From assembly GCF_040939305.1 (NCBI RefSeq), contig NZ_CP162511.1, forward strand, positions 1,922,001 through 1,986,000: a DNA stretch of 64,000 nucleotides. The letters are read 5' to 3'. Each line of letters begins with the position of its first letter. Position 1 is the stretch's first letter. This DNA comes from Herbiconiux sp. A18JL235. Its GTDB lineage: Bacteria > Actinomycetota > Actinomycetes > Actinomycetales > Microbacteriaceae. The notes beneath the pieces are model-generated. The model saw only the letters and a list, made by a program, of their open reading frames with translations, did no database searches and was not told where the DNA came from. Below, in pieces: positions 43,820 to 52,804 of this stretch. A program made the position numbers and the translations under genes.

Positions 43820-46344
43820 ACGCCCAGGCGGCGGGTACCGCTGCCCCTCGGCGGCCCGGCAGCGCGAGGTCGGAGCGCGGTGCAGGGGTCGGTGCCGGCT
43901 CCGGTGCGGATGCGCGATCCGGTGAGGCCGGGCGCGCCGGCGCCGATGCAGGCCGCGGCGGCGGCGGCGGCGGCGGCCGCGCGAGTGGGGCACGACAAAG
44001 CCTTGCGGCCCTCCGGCGGCTCGAGCGTCGCGGTGCCTGGCGCAGCACGCTGTGCGTGGCGGCGGGGATCGGCGCCGCGCTCTTCTCCTTGAGCCCGCTG
44101 CTGCAGGGCATCGGGTGGTGGTTCGCCGTCATGGCGATGGTGACCGTGCTGCTCGGAGGGATGGCCGTCATCCGCGGGCGAGGCGCGCCCGAGCTCGTGG
44201 TCGTGCTGTCGGCGGCGGTCGGCTGGGCCGTGCTGGTCGTGCTGCTCTACGCACCGGGTTCGCTCTGGTTCGTCTTCCCGACCGTCGGCACCCTGACCGA
44301 CCTCGGCGCCGATCTCGACGCGGCTCGCGTCTCGATAGCCGTGCAGGAGGCACCGGCCGTCGCCGACGGGGCCATCACCCAGCTGCTGGTGATGTCGGTG
44401 GGGCTCATCGCCGTGGTCTCCGACGAGCTCGCCTCCGGTCTGCGCACGCCGGTGCTGAGCGGTGTCGGACCGGTCGCCATTCTCTCCATCGCCCCCCTGG
44501 TGCGCCGCGACGACCCGAACTTGGTCGTGTACGTGTGCACCGCCGTCGCCTGGCTCGGCGTGCTGTGGTTCGGCTCGCGCATCGGCCGCGGCCAGGAGTA
44601 CGGCGCATCCTCGCCCCCCGGCGGCGTTTCGGCTCGCGCGAACCCCACGCTGACGCGAGCTGGTCGCAACGGCCTGGCGGCGACGGGCCTCGGCGCTGCG
44701 GCGATCGCCACCATGATCGTCGTGCCGACCGTCACCCCGGGCCTCACCGCGGACTCGTTCACCGAACCCGGCGGCAACCTGTTGCCCTCGGTGTACAGCA
44801 CCGGCATCGACCCGTCGATCCAGCTGGGCCGAGACCTCCGCCGCAGCGAGCCCGTGCTCTCGTTGACGTACTCGACCGACTCCGAGGAGGGACTCTACCT
44901 CCGCATGCTCACCCTCGGCGACTTCTCGACCGGCGCCTGGGAGCCCGAGCAGCCCTACTCGGCGAACGGATACACCGACGGGGAGTCGTTCGGGAGCCCA
45001 CCCGGGCTCGCTGCCGACGTGCCCGTCGCCGAGACCACCACCTCCGTGACGATAGCCGCTCTCCGCAGCGACTGGCTTCCCCTCCCGTACCCCACGCAAC
45101 AGGTCGACGGTCTCGACGACGGCTGGCTGCTGACGCCGTCGACATTCACGATGACCGACCTGCGTGGAGACACCAGGGGCCTCGCCTACCAGGTCACCTC
45201 GCTGTCTCCGCAGCCCACCGCCGAGCAGCTCGCTGTGGCGGGGTCGGTCATTCCCGACCCCCTGCTCGACTACCTGGCGCTGCCCGGCGGACTCCCGCCC
45301 GTCATCGCCGACACCGCCGCCGCCGTCACCGCGGGGGCGTCGACCGGGTACGAGCGAGCGGTTGCACTGCAGGAGTACTTCCGCTCCGACCAGTTCAGCT
45401 ACTCCCTGCAGACCCCCGTCGAAGGCGGGTTCGATGGCGACACGGCCGACGCCATCGCTGTCTTCCTCGACGTGAAGTCGGGTTACTGCGTCCATTACTC
45501 CGCGGCGATGGCCGTGATGGCACGAACGCTCGGCATCCCGTCCCGCATCGCGGTCGGCTACGCACCCGGTCAATCGCCCGACTCCACCGCCGCCGGTGGT
45601 GCGGTCTACGAGGTCTACACCGACCAGCTGCACGCCTGGCCGGAGCTCTACTTCGAGGGTGTCGGCTGGCTGCCGTTCGAGCCCACCCCCGGGCTCGACT
45701 TCACACCGCCCGACTACAGCCTGCCCGACTACGCGCAGCAGTCGTCGACCAGCGACACGTCAGCGCCCGCCCCGAGCAGCACCTCCACGTCGGCCGCGGA
45801 ACGACCCGACGACGCTCTCGACGTGGGCGCCGTGCAGAGCCCGGAGCAGCTCGCCCTCGGTCAGCTGCGCGGCTGGGCCTCGTTCGTGGGGATCGTCGCC
45901 GCCGTCGCTCTGGTCGTACTGACCCCCTGGGCCATCCGTCGGTTGCGCCGGCGCAACCGCTTCGCGCGCCTGCTGCATCACCCGCTGCCGGGAACCCTCG
46001 CCTGGGCGGAGTGGGAAGACACGCTCGACGATCACCGCGTGCAGCGATCGCAGGGCGACACCGTGCACGATCTCGAGCGGCGTCTGCTCGACGAGCTGCC
46101 GCTCGACAGCGAGGCAGAGGAGGCTCTCGGCCGACTGCGCCGGGCCGTGGAGCGGGAGCAGTACGGGGTGCCCGACGGGGTCGATGCGGATGCGCGGGGC
46201 GCGATCGAGAGCGACCTGCGTCGGCTCCTCACGGCCATCGACGCCGGTGAGGAACGTGGGGCGCGGTATCGGGCTCGATTCGTCCCGGTGTCACTCCTGC
46301 GTCGTCGCCGGTCGACGCCCGCGGCGGGGGCGTTCGCTCCGTAG
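43816..46344 (+). CDS. TgpA-like membrane transglutaminase
   Basis: The 842-residue protein has a 70-residue Ala/Arg/Gly-rich N-terminus, about six membrane segments (up to about 300), a large external domain with the transglutaminase core (SGYCVHYSAAMAVMARTLG with the catalytic Cys near 557; HAWPELYFEGVGWLPFEPTPG with His near 606), then a final membrane segment near 695 and a cytoplasmic tail. The acidic member sits in FEPTPG. MoxR-DUF58-TgpA operons are widespread in actinobacteria; the role is probably envelope-related. The 3' end overlaps the PadR gene by 54 bases, tail to tail. Confidence 0.92.
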   Translation: MNAQAAGTAAPRRPGSARSERGAGVGAGSGADARSGEAGRAGADAGRGGGGGGGRASGARQSLAALRRLERRGAWRSTLCVAAGIGAALFSLSPLLQGIGWWFAVMAMVTVLLGGMAVIRGRGAPELVVVLSAAVGWAVLVVLLYAPGSLWFVFPTVGTLTDLGADLDAARVSIAVQEAPAVADGAITQLLVMSVGLIAVVSDELASGLRTPVLSGVGPVAILSIAPLVRRDDPNLVVYVCTAVAWLGVLWFGSRIGRGQEYGASSPPGGVSARANPTLTRAGRNGLAATGLGAAAIATMIVVPTVTPGLTADSFTEPGGNLLPSVYSTGIDPSIQLGRDLRRSEPVLSLTYSTDSEEGLYLRMLTLGDFSTGAWEPEQPYSANGYTDGESFGSPPGLAADVPVAETTTSVTIAALRSDWLPLPYPTQQVDGLDDGWLLTPSTFTMTDLRGDTRGLAYQVTSLSPQPTAEQLAVAGSVIPDPLLDYLALPGGLPPVIADTAAAVTAGASTGYERAVALQEYFRSDQFSYSLQTPVEGGFDGDTADAIAVFLDVKSGYCVHYSAAMAVMARTLGIPSRIAVGYAPGQSPDSTAAGGAVYEVYTDQLHAWPELYFEGVGWLPFEPTPGLDFTPPDYSLPDYAQQSSTSDTSAPAPSSTSTSAAERPDDALDVGAVQSPEQLALGQLRGWASFVGIVAAVALVVLTPWAIRRLRRRNRFARLLHHPLPGTLAWAEWEDTLDDHRVQRSQGDTVHDLERRLLDELPLDSEAEEALGRLRRAVEREQYGVPDGVDADARGAIESDLRRLLTAIDAGEERGARYRARFVPVSLLRRRRSTPAAGAFAP

Positions 46345-46869
46345 TTCCCGCGCAAGAGAGGGCAGGCCCCCGGGCAGTGACGCGAGGGTGTCGAGCCAGC
46401 GCACGGCCGCGTGCGCGAGGGAGGCGCGCGCGAGGGCTGCCGCATCCGCTTGTGGGGGCGCGGCGTCGCGCTGCGTCTCGTCGAGCTGCGTCTCGTCGAG
46501 CTGGGCTCGCCAGGCTCGCCCATAGCCGTCGAGGAGCGCCGACGATTCGGGGCGACCGAGGCTCGTGCAGAGCAGAACCTTGAACACCATGTCGGGCCAG
46601 GCGGTGGGGGAGTCGACTTCCGATGCGCCGAACCAGGTGTCGGCCTCCGCGCGCCCGAGCTCGGTGATGCGGTAGAGGGGCAGCCCGTCGGAGGTGCTCC
46701 CGGCGGCGGCGACGAGATCGGCGCCGCTCAGCCGCTCCAGGGTGGAGTAGATCTGGCCGACGTTCACGCGGCCCACCCGATCGGTGCGCTGCTCGAGTTC
46801 GCCGTGCAGCTGCAACCCGTAGGCGTCGCCTTCGGAGAGCAGCGCAAGGATGCCCGCTCGCACCGACAT
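46291..46869 (-). CDS. PadR family transcriptional regulator
   Basis: The 192-residue protein has the PadR winged helix (MSVRAGILALLSEGDAYGLQL; YSTLERLSGADLV) and a C-terminal helical dimerisation domain. The start at 46869 has GGAGGG and follows the domain. A 15-base unit is duplicated in tandem at 46472-46501, encoding LDETQLDETQ. Minus-strand -10 TATACT is near 46919-46924. It overlaps the transglutaminase gene by 54 bases. Regulated genes unknown; autoregulation is typical. Confidence 0.92.
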   Translation of the reverse strand: MSVRAGILALLSEGDAYGLQLHGELEQRTDRVGRVNVGQIYSTLERLSGADLVAAAGSTSDGLPLYRITELGRAEADTWFGASEVDSPTAWPDMVFKVLLCTSLGRPESSALLDGYGRAWRAQLDETQLDETQRDAAPPQADAAALARASLAHAAVRWLDTLASLPGGLPSLARELRSERPRRGRRPATTQE

Positions 46870-46958
46870 GCACCCTCCGATCCGCCGCGAGACGACTCGC
46901 TTTCGCAATTGTCCGCTCAGTATAGTTCTGAGAGTCGGGCGCGTCGGGGATGACACGG

Positions 46959-46988
46959 TTGTGATTCGCTCCGCGGCTCCGGCATAAT
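46959..46988 (+). promoter_or_regulatory. promoter of the DUF3145 gene
   Basis: TTGTGA (46959-46964), an 18-base spacer and CATAAT (46983-46988) make a good vegetative promoter, giving a leader of about 75 bases with GGAGAG before the ATG. Confidence 0.6.
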
Positions 46989-47066
46989 GTGAGCACAACT
47001 GCACACGCCACCAGGTTTTCTGTTCGAGGTCGTTGGGGAAGACGCACCTCAGGAATGGAGAGAGCT

Positions 47067-47570
47067 ATGGTGGCAACCGTCGCACGCGGAGTGGTCTACA
47101 TCCACTCCGCTCCCCGCGCGCTCTGCCCCCACGTCGAGTGGGCCGCAGGTCGCGCCATTGGTCGTGCAGTGAACTTCGACTGGATCGAGCAGCCTGTGCT
47201 GCGCGGTTCCCAGCGCGCCGACTTCTTCTGGGAGGGCGCGCCCGGCACCGGCGCCGCCATCGCATCGGCGCTCCGCGGCTGGGAGCACCTCCGCTATGAG
47301 GTCACCGAAGACCCGAGCGACGGCAGCGACGGCGGCCGCTGGATGCACACCCCCGACCTCGGCGTGTTCTACGCCCAACTAGACTCGGCCGGCAACACCG
47401 TCATCCCCGAGAACCGCATCCGCGACGCCATGGAGACCGCGGGCACCAACGCCCTCGAGCTGCACCGCGAACTCCGCCTCGCCCTCGGCCAGGCCTGGGA
47501 CGACGAACTCGAGCCCTTCCGCTACGCCAGCGACTTCAACCCCGTCGTCTACCTCCACCGCGTCGGCTGA
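47067..47570 (+). CDS. DUF3145 domain-containing protein
   Basis: The 167-residue protein matches the actinobacterial DUF3145 family throughout (GVVYIHSAPRALCPHVEWA, LRYEVTEDPS, DLGVFYAQLDSAGNT, HRELRLALGQAWDDELEPF). Function unknown. The ATG at 47067 has GGAGAGAG upstream, and the family starts there, so the in-frame ATG at 46989 is rejected. Confidence 0.93.
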   Translation: MVATVARGVVYIHSAPRALCPHVEWAAGRAIGRAVNFDWIEQPVLRGSQRADFFWEGAPGTGAAIASALRGWEHLRYEVTEDPSDGSDGGRWMHTPDLGVFYAQLDSAGNTVIPENRIRDAMETAGTNALELHRELRLALGQAWDDELEPFRYASDFNPVVYLHRVG

Positions 47571-47591
47571 GAGAAGCCCGCCAGCGCATCC

Positions 47592-47643
47592 TGGTCGCAG
47601 AAAGTGCTCTCATCCCGTGAGATGAGAGCACTCTGCGCGACCA
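47592..47643. repeat. 52-base REP-like palindrome, copy 2
   Basis: TGGTCGCAGAAAGTGCTCTCATC and its reverse complement, ending GATGAGAGCACTCTGCGCGACCA (both given only as landmarks), flank a 6-base centre CCGTGA, making 52 bases as in the copy at 2670-2721. The first 7 and last 12 bases match that element. It lies between the DUF3145 and fabF stops. Confidence 0.8.
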
Positions 47644-47696
47644 ACTCGACCAACAAGAGGTGGCAGAGCCTCGCGCGGCGCGGCCCTGCCGCCCCC

Positions 47697-48935
47697 TCAC
47701 ACAGTCTTGAACGCCACCACGGCATTGTGGCCGCCGAACCCGAACGAGTTCGAGATGGCGACGAGGTCGCCGTCGCCGAGGGGGCGCGGTTCGCGCACGA
47801 CGTCGAGGGGGATCTCGGGGTCTTGCTCGCTGAGGTTGATGGTGGGGGGTGCGGTGCGCTCCTGGAGGGCCTTCACGGTGAAGATCGCCTCGATGGCGCC
47901 GGCGCCGCCGAGGAGGTGCCCGGTGGAGGCCTTCGTGGCCGAGACGGGGATGTCGTGGAGGCGGTCGCCGAAGACGTGAAGCAGGGCCTTGTACTCGGCG
48001 ATGTCGCCGACCGGGGTGCTGGTGGCGTGCGCGTTGATGTGAGCGACGTCGTCGAGCGAGAGCCCGGCGTTCTCGACGGCGGCGAGCATGGCGCGTGCCG
48101 CGGCCGACCCTTCGGGGTCGGGGGCGGTGATGTGGTAGGCGTCGCTCGTGACCGCGCCGCCGAGCAGCTCGGCGTAGATGCGGGCACCGCGGGCGAGCGC
48201 GTGCTCCTCGGTCTCGAGCACGAGGGCGGCTGCGCCCTCACCGAGCACGAAGCCGTCGCGCGTGAGGTCGTAGGGGCGGGAAGCCGTGGCCGGATCGTCG
48301 TTGCGCTTGGACAGCGCCTGCATGGCCGCGAAGGCGGCGATCGGCAGCGGGTGGATGGCGGCCTCGGAACCACCGGCGATGATGATGTCGGCGTAACCTG
48401 CCTGCAGGTGTTCGTAGGCGTTCACGATCGACTCGGTGCTCGAGGCGCAGGCGGAGACGACGGTGCGCGCTCCGGCGCGGGCACCGAGTGACATCTCGAT
48501 GGCGGCAGCAGGACCGTTCGGCATGAGCATCGGCACGGTCATCGGCAGAACGCGTCGGGGGCCCTTCTCGCGCAGGGTGTCCCAGGCGTCGATGAGCGTC
48601 CACACGCCACCGATGCCGGTCGCCCAGTCGACGCCGAAACGCTCGGGAACCACATCCGGTGCCCCCGCGTCGGCCCACGCCTCACGGGCGGCGATGAGCG
48701 CGAACTGGCTCCCCGGGTCGAGGCGCTTGGTCTCGATGCGCTCGAGTGCCTCCGAGGCGGGAACCCGGGCCTGAGCGGCGAAGGTGATGGGGAGCTCGCG
48801 CTCGGCGACCCACTCCTGCTCGAGGGTGGTGGCTCCCGACTGGCCCGCCAGCAGGTTCTTCCAGCTCTCCTCGGCGGTACCGCCGATGGGAGAGGTGGCA
48901 CCGATGCCGGTGACGACGATCTTCTTCGTGCTCAT
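47697..48935 (-). CDS. fabF: 3-oxoacyl-[ACP] synthase II
   Basis: The 412-residue condensing enzyme has C163 (SACASSTES) and the two active-site histidines in NAHATSTPVGD and KASTGHLLGGAGA. It extends acyl-ACP with malonyl-ACP. It is the last gene of the fasR-fabD-fabH-acpP-fabF cluster, 124 bases after acpP. Confidence 0.95.
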   Translation of the reverse strand: MSTKKIVVTGIGATSPIGGTAEESWKNLLAGQSGATTLEQEWVAERELPITFAAQARVPASEALERIETKRLDPGSQFALIAAREAWADAGAPDVVPERFGVDWATGIGGVWTLIDAWDTLREKGPRRVLPMTVPMLMPNGPAAAIEMSLGARAGARTVVSACASSTESIVNAYEHLQAGYADIIIAGGSEAAIHPLPIAAFAAMQALSKRNDDPATASRPYDLTRDGFVLGEGAAALVLETEEHALARGARIYAELLGGAVTSDAYHITAPDPEGSAAARAMLAAVENAGLSLDDVAHINAHATSTPVGDIAEYKALLHVFGDRLHDIPVSATKASTGHLLGGAGAIEAIFTVKALQERTAPPTINLSEQDPEIPLDVVREPRPLGDGDLVAISNSFGFGGHNAVVAFKTV

Positions 48936-49059
48936 GGTGAAACTTTCTGTGGGTGGTCAGTCCAGTGCGCGCCGGGACGGCGCAGTTCGGTCGGCGGGCT
49001 CGCCGTTGTCGTCAGCGAGCCCGCCGACCATCCGCGTGGGGGAGGGCAGAGGCCGGAGC

Positions 49060-49308
49060 CTAGCCCTGGGCCGCGACGATGAAGGTCACCGCGTCGCCGA
49101 CGGTCTTGAGGTTCTTCACCTCTTCGTCGGGGATCTTCACGTCGAACTTCTCCTCGGCGTTCACGACGATGGTCATCATCGAGATCGAGTCGATGTCGAG
49201 GTCGTCGGTGAAGGACTTGTCCAGCTCGACAGTGTCGGTCGCGATGCCGGTCTCGTCGTTGATGAGCTCAGCCAGTCCGGCCAGTACTTCTTCGGTGGAC
49301 AATGCCAT
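49060..49308 (-). CDS. acpP: acyl carrier protein
   Basis: The 82-residue ACP has the phosphopantetheine site S41 in DLDIDSISMM, a D-S-I variant of the common D-S-L. It carries acyl chains for the neighbouring Fab enzymes. AAGGAG precedes its ATG. Confidence 0.95.
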   Translation of the reverse strand: MALSTEEVLAGLAELINDETGIATDTVELDKSFTDDLDIDSISMMTIVVNAEEKFDVKIPDEEVKNLKTVGDAVTFIVAAQG

Positions 49309-49401
49309 TGTTCTCTCCTTGGGGGTGATTGTGACCGAGACTCAGTGTAGTCGCGGCACAGGGCGGTGTTCGTGCACGGCGGAGCCGGTGCACGACACGG
49401 G

Positions 49402-50406
49402 TCAGGGCAGCACCACGACCTGGGCGCCGTAGACGAGCCCGGCTCCGAAGCCGATCTGCAGGGCGAGTCCGCCCGAGAGCTCCGGATGCTCGGTGAGCAG
49501 CCGGTGCGTCGCCAGCGGGATGGAGGCGGCCGAGGTGTTGCCGGTGGTCTCGATGTCGCGGCCGATGACGACGCCCTCGGGCAGCTTCAGCTGCTTCGCG
49601 AACTCGTCGATGATGCGCATGTTCGCCTGGTGCGGGATGAACGCGGCCAGGTCGTCGACGGTCACACCGGCGGCGTCGAGGGCCTGCTTGGCCACCTTCA
49701 CCATCTCCCACACGGCCCAGCGGAACACGGCCTGCCCGTTCTGCCACAGGGTGGGCCACTCGGCCTCCTGATCGCGGAACTGGATGGAGGTGCCGGTCAT
49801 GTGGATCTCGTCGCGCTTCGTCGCATCCGAACCCCAGATGGTGGGGGCGATGCCGGGGAACTCGCTCGGGCCCACCACCGCAGCCCCCGCGGCGTCGCCG
49901 AGCAGGAACGAGATGGAGCGGTCGGCGGGGTGCACGTACTCCGAGAGCTTCTCGGCACCGATCACGAGCACGTACTCGGCCATTCCCGAGCGGATGAGCG
50001 AATCGGCCTGGCCGATGCCGTAGGCGTAGCCCGCGCAGGCCGCGCTGATGTCGTAGGCGGCGGCGAGTGGCGCGCCGATCCGCTCAGCCACGTGGGTGGC
50101 GAGTGAGGGGGTGATGACCGGGTTGCTGATGGTCGAGACCAGGATGGCGCCGATCTGAGAGGGCATGATGCCCGCACCCTCGATCGCCTCCTTCGCTGCA
50201 GCTTCGGCGAGGTCGACGGCGAAGACGTCGTGCGAGGCGCGCTTGCGCTCGACGATGCCCGTCCGCTGGCGGATCCATTCGTCGGAGGAGTCGATCGGGC
50301 CGACCAGCTCGTCGTTCGGCACCGAGAGGTCGCCACGGGCGGCCCCGATCGCGTAGATGCGGGTGAACTGGGGGCCGGTGGCCTGCTTCAGGGTGGGGTG
50401 GGTCAT
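49402..50406 (-). CDS. fabH: 3-oxoacyl-[ACP] synthase III
   Basis: The 334-residue enzyme starts fatty acid chains by condensing acyl-CoA with malonyl-ACP. Catalytic residues are C124 (SAACAGYAYG), the His in FIPHQANMR and the Asn in TGNTSAASIPLA. It lies between fabD and acpP. Confidence 0.95.
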   Translation of the reverse strand: MTHPTLKQATGPQFTRIYAIGAARGDLSVPNDELVGPIDSSDEWIRQRTGIVERKRASHDVFAVDLAEAAAKEAIEGAGIMPSQIGAILVSTISNPVITPSLATHVAERIGAPLAAAYDISAACAGYAYGIGQADSLIRSGMAEYVLVIGAEKLSEYVHPADRSISFLLGDAAGAAVVGPSEFPGIAPTIWGSDATKRDEIHMTGTSIQFRDQEAEWPTLWQNGQAVFRWAVWEMVKVAKQALDAAGVTVDDLAAFIPHQANMRIIDEFAKQLKLPEGVVIGRDIETTGNTSAASIPLATHRLLTEHPELSGGLALQIGFGAGLVYGAQVVVLP

Positions 50407-50456
50407 GGCGCTGCCGCGATGCCTTCCGTGCGTAGAGGGTGGTCGGTGACGGTCGC

Positions 50457-51377
50457 TCAGGCGGCCTGGTCGAGAAGCTCGTAGGCGGCGGCGAGGTCGT
50501 CGGGCGTCTTCACGGCGACCGCCGGAACCCCCTTGAGACCGCGCTTGGCGAGGCCGGTGAGGGCCCCGGCGGGGGCGACCTCGATGATGCCGGTGACCCC
50601 GGCCTCCGCGAAGGCCTCCATGTCGAGGTCCCAGCGCACCGGCGACGACACCTGGCCGACGAGCAGCTCGACGAAGCGGGCGCCGCTCGTGACGCGACTG
50701 CCGTCGTTGTTGGTCCAGATGGGCAGCACCGGGTCTGCGGGGGTGACCGTGGCGGCCACCGCGGCGAGCCGCTCGACGGCAGGCTGCATGTAGTGCGTGT
50801 GGAAGGCGCCCGCCACCTGCAGCGGGATGACGCGCACGCCGCGCGGTGCCCGCTCGGCGAGGGCGGCCAGTGCCTCCGGCGCGCCGGCGACGACGATCTG
50901 GCCGCCGCCGTTGTAGTTGGCGGGGATGACGCCGACCTCGTCGAAGAGGGCGAGCAGCTCGGCCTGGTCGCCGCCCACGACGGCGCTCATGCCGGTCTCG
51001 GTGAGCGCCGCAGCGTCCGCCATCGCCCGCCCGCGCTCTCCAACGATGCGCATCGCGTCGGTGGGAGACAGGATGCCCGCCCCGGCCGCTGCCGTGATCT
51101 CGCCCACGGAGTGGCCGGCGATGCCGCCGATTCGCTCGGCGCGGCCGTCGGCGCGGAGGGCGTCGAGTGTGAGCAGACCCGCCGCGACGATGAGCGGCTG
51201 GGCGACAGCGGTGTCACGGATGGTGTCGGCGTCGCTGAGGGTGCCGTGCTGCACCAGATCGACCCCGGCCGCCTCGCCCAGCTCGACGAGGCGGGCGCGC
51301 ACGCCGGCATCGGCGATCCAGGGCTCGAGGAATCCGGGGGTCTGCGACCCCTGGCCGGGGCATACGACGACGATCAT
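50457..51377 (-). CDS. fabD: malonyl-CoA:ACP transacylase
   Basis: The 306-residue enzyme has PGQGSQTPG, the catalytic GHSVG (S90) and the His in AGAFHTHYM. It loads malonyl groups on AcpP. It is 124 bases downstream of the regulator gene. Confidence 0.95.
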   Translation of the reverse strand: MIVVVCPGQGSQTPGFLEPWIADAGVRARLVELGEAAGVDLVQHGTLSDADTIRDTAVAQPLIVAAGLLTLDALRADGRAERIGGIAGHSVGEITAAAGAGILSPTDAMRIVGERGRAMADAAALTETGMSAVVGGDQAELLALFDEVGVIPANYNGGGQIVVAGAPEALAALAERAPRGVRVIPLQVAGAFHTHYMQPAVERLAAVAATVTPADPVLPIWTNNDGSRVTSGARFVELLVGQVSSPVRWDLDMEAFAEAGVTGIIEVAPAGALTGLAKRGLKGVPAVAVKTPDDLAAAYELLDQAA

Positions 51378-51501
51378 TGCTTCAGTCTCCCAAGAGTTCG
51401 GTCAGAGGATGTGTCGGGCACATCCAAGAGATTCGTGAATTCGTTGTCCAAGGCTCACAGTAGCGGCCTCACAGTAGCGTCGGCGCATCCGTCCCGCCGT
51501 C

Positions 51502-52758
51502 TCATCGCCGGGGGGCCGCGCCGTCGTGGTCGTTCATCGACCCGAGGATGAGCGCCGACTGCAGGATGAGGGCCTCACGCGCCCCCGTCGCATCCCACCC
51601 GATCACCTGGGTCACCCGCTTCAGGCGGTACCGCACGGTGTTCGGGTGCACGAACAGCTCGCGCGCCGTCGCCTCGAGCGAGCGGCCGTTGTCGAGGTAG
51701 CACCACAGGGTGGCCATGAGCTCGGGCGACTGGTCTTGCAACGGCCGGTAGACCCGGTTCACGAGCGTCGACCTGGCGAGCGGGTCTCCCGCGAGGGCCC
51801 GCTCGGGGAGCAGGTCGTCGGCGAGCATCGGGCGCGGGGCGTTGCGCCAGGCGCGGGCGACGGCGAACCCGGCGAGAGCGGCCTTGGCGCTCCGTGAGGC
51901 GTCGACGAGGCTCGGCACCTCGTGCCCGAGCACGAGGTAGCCAGGGCCGAAGCCCGGCTCGAGCTGCGTGGCGATGTCGAGGAACGACAGCGGCTCGGCA
52001 TCCGACGCTGAGCCGTTCTCCTCCTCCGGGGCCGAGGCGAGCGCGAGACCGTTGCTCTCGGTGCCGTCGCCGTGCGCGCCGCCGTTCACGGGCATGGCGC
52101 GGCCGATCACGAGCACCAGCCGCCCGCCCTGCACACCGATGAGCAGGTCGGCGTTGAGGTGCCTGGCGGTGCGGCGCAGCTGGTCGACGTCGAGCTGACG
52201 CGGCGTGGTGCCCACGAGCACGCTCACCTCGCCGTGCCCGTGCCAGCCGAGGGCAGCGATGCGGCTCGGCAGCTCGTCGTCGTACTCGCCGCTCAGGATG
52301 CTGTCGACGACGAGCGCCTCGAGCCTTGCGTCCCAGAGGCCTCTGGCCTCGGCGGCGCGGGCGTAGACGTCGGCCGCAGCGAACGCGATCTCACGGGAGT
52401 AGAGGAGGATGGCCTCGCGGAGGGAGGCATCCGCCCCCGCGACACGGTCTTCGACGACCTCGACGACGACCCTGATGAGCTGCAGCGTCTGCTGCAGGCT
52501 CACCGAGCGCAGGAGCTCCCGGGGTGCCGAGCCGAAGACGTCGGCGGCGATCCAGGTGGTGGTCGACGGGTCTTCGTACCACTGGATGAACGACTTGATG
52601 CCGGCCTGCGCCACGAGCCCGACCGCCGAACGCCGCCCCGGCGGCATGTCGCCGTACCAGGGCAGCGTGGCGTCGAGCCTCTTGATCGTCGCGGTCGAGA
52701 GCTCACCCGAGATGGTGCGCAGCCACGCCAGGGTCTGCGCCTTCGTCTTGGGCATCAT
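51502..52758 (-). CDS. fasR: PucR/CdaR-type transcriptional regulator FasR
   Basis: The 418-residue protein has a GGDEF-like sensory middle and the C-terminal PucR helix-turn-helix (LDNGRSLEATARELFVHPNTVRYRL, in part). Position between aceE and fabD matches the Streptomyces and Mycobacterium FasR regulators, which activate the fab genes; function here is by that synteny. Two ATGs overlap at 52756 and 52753; either may be used. A Gly/Ala/Glu-rich insert lies near residue 225-250. Confidence 0.85.
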   Translation of the reverse strand: MMPKTKAQTLAWLRTISGELSTATIKRLDATLPWYGDMPPGRRSAVGLVAQAGIKSFIQWYEDPSTTTWIAADVFGSAPRELLRSVSLQQTLQLIRVVVEVVEDRVAGADASLREAILLYSREIAFAAADVYARAAEARGLWDARLEALVVDSILSGEYDDELPSRIAALGWHGHGEVSVLVGTTPRQLDVDQLRRTARHLNADLLIGVQGGRLVLVIGRAMPVNGGAHGDGTESNGLALASAPEEENGSASDAEPLSFLDIATQLEPGFGPGYLVLGHEVPSLVDASRSAKAALAGFAVARAWRNAPRPMLADDLLPERALAGDPLARSTLVNRVYRPLQDQSPELMATLWCYLDNGRSLEATARELFVHPNTVRYRLKRVTQVIGWDATGAREALILQSALILGSMNDHDGAAPRR

Positions 52759-52804
52759 CGCCCCCGACCGCGATCGATCAGCACTGTCATCGTTCGGGTG
52801 CGGC

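Noticed and set aside
40853..46344. Whether the MoxR-DUF58-transglutaminase operon is a defence or secretion system
   Set aside because: The set is common across Actinomycetota and has no feature beyond the usual one; treated as ordinary core genes.
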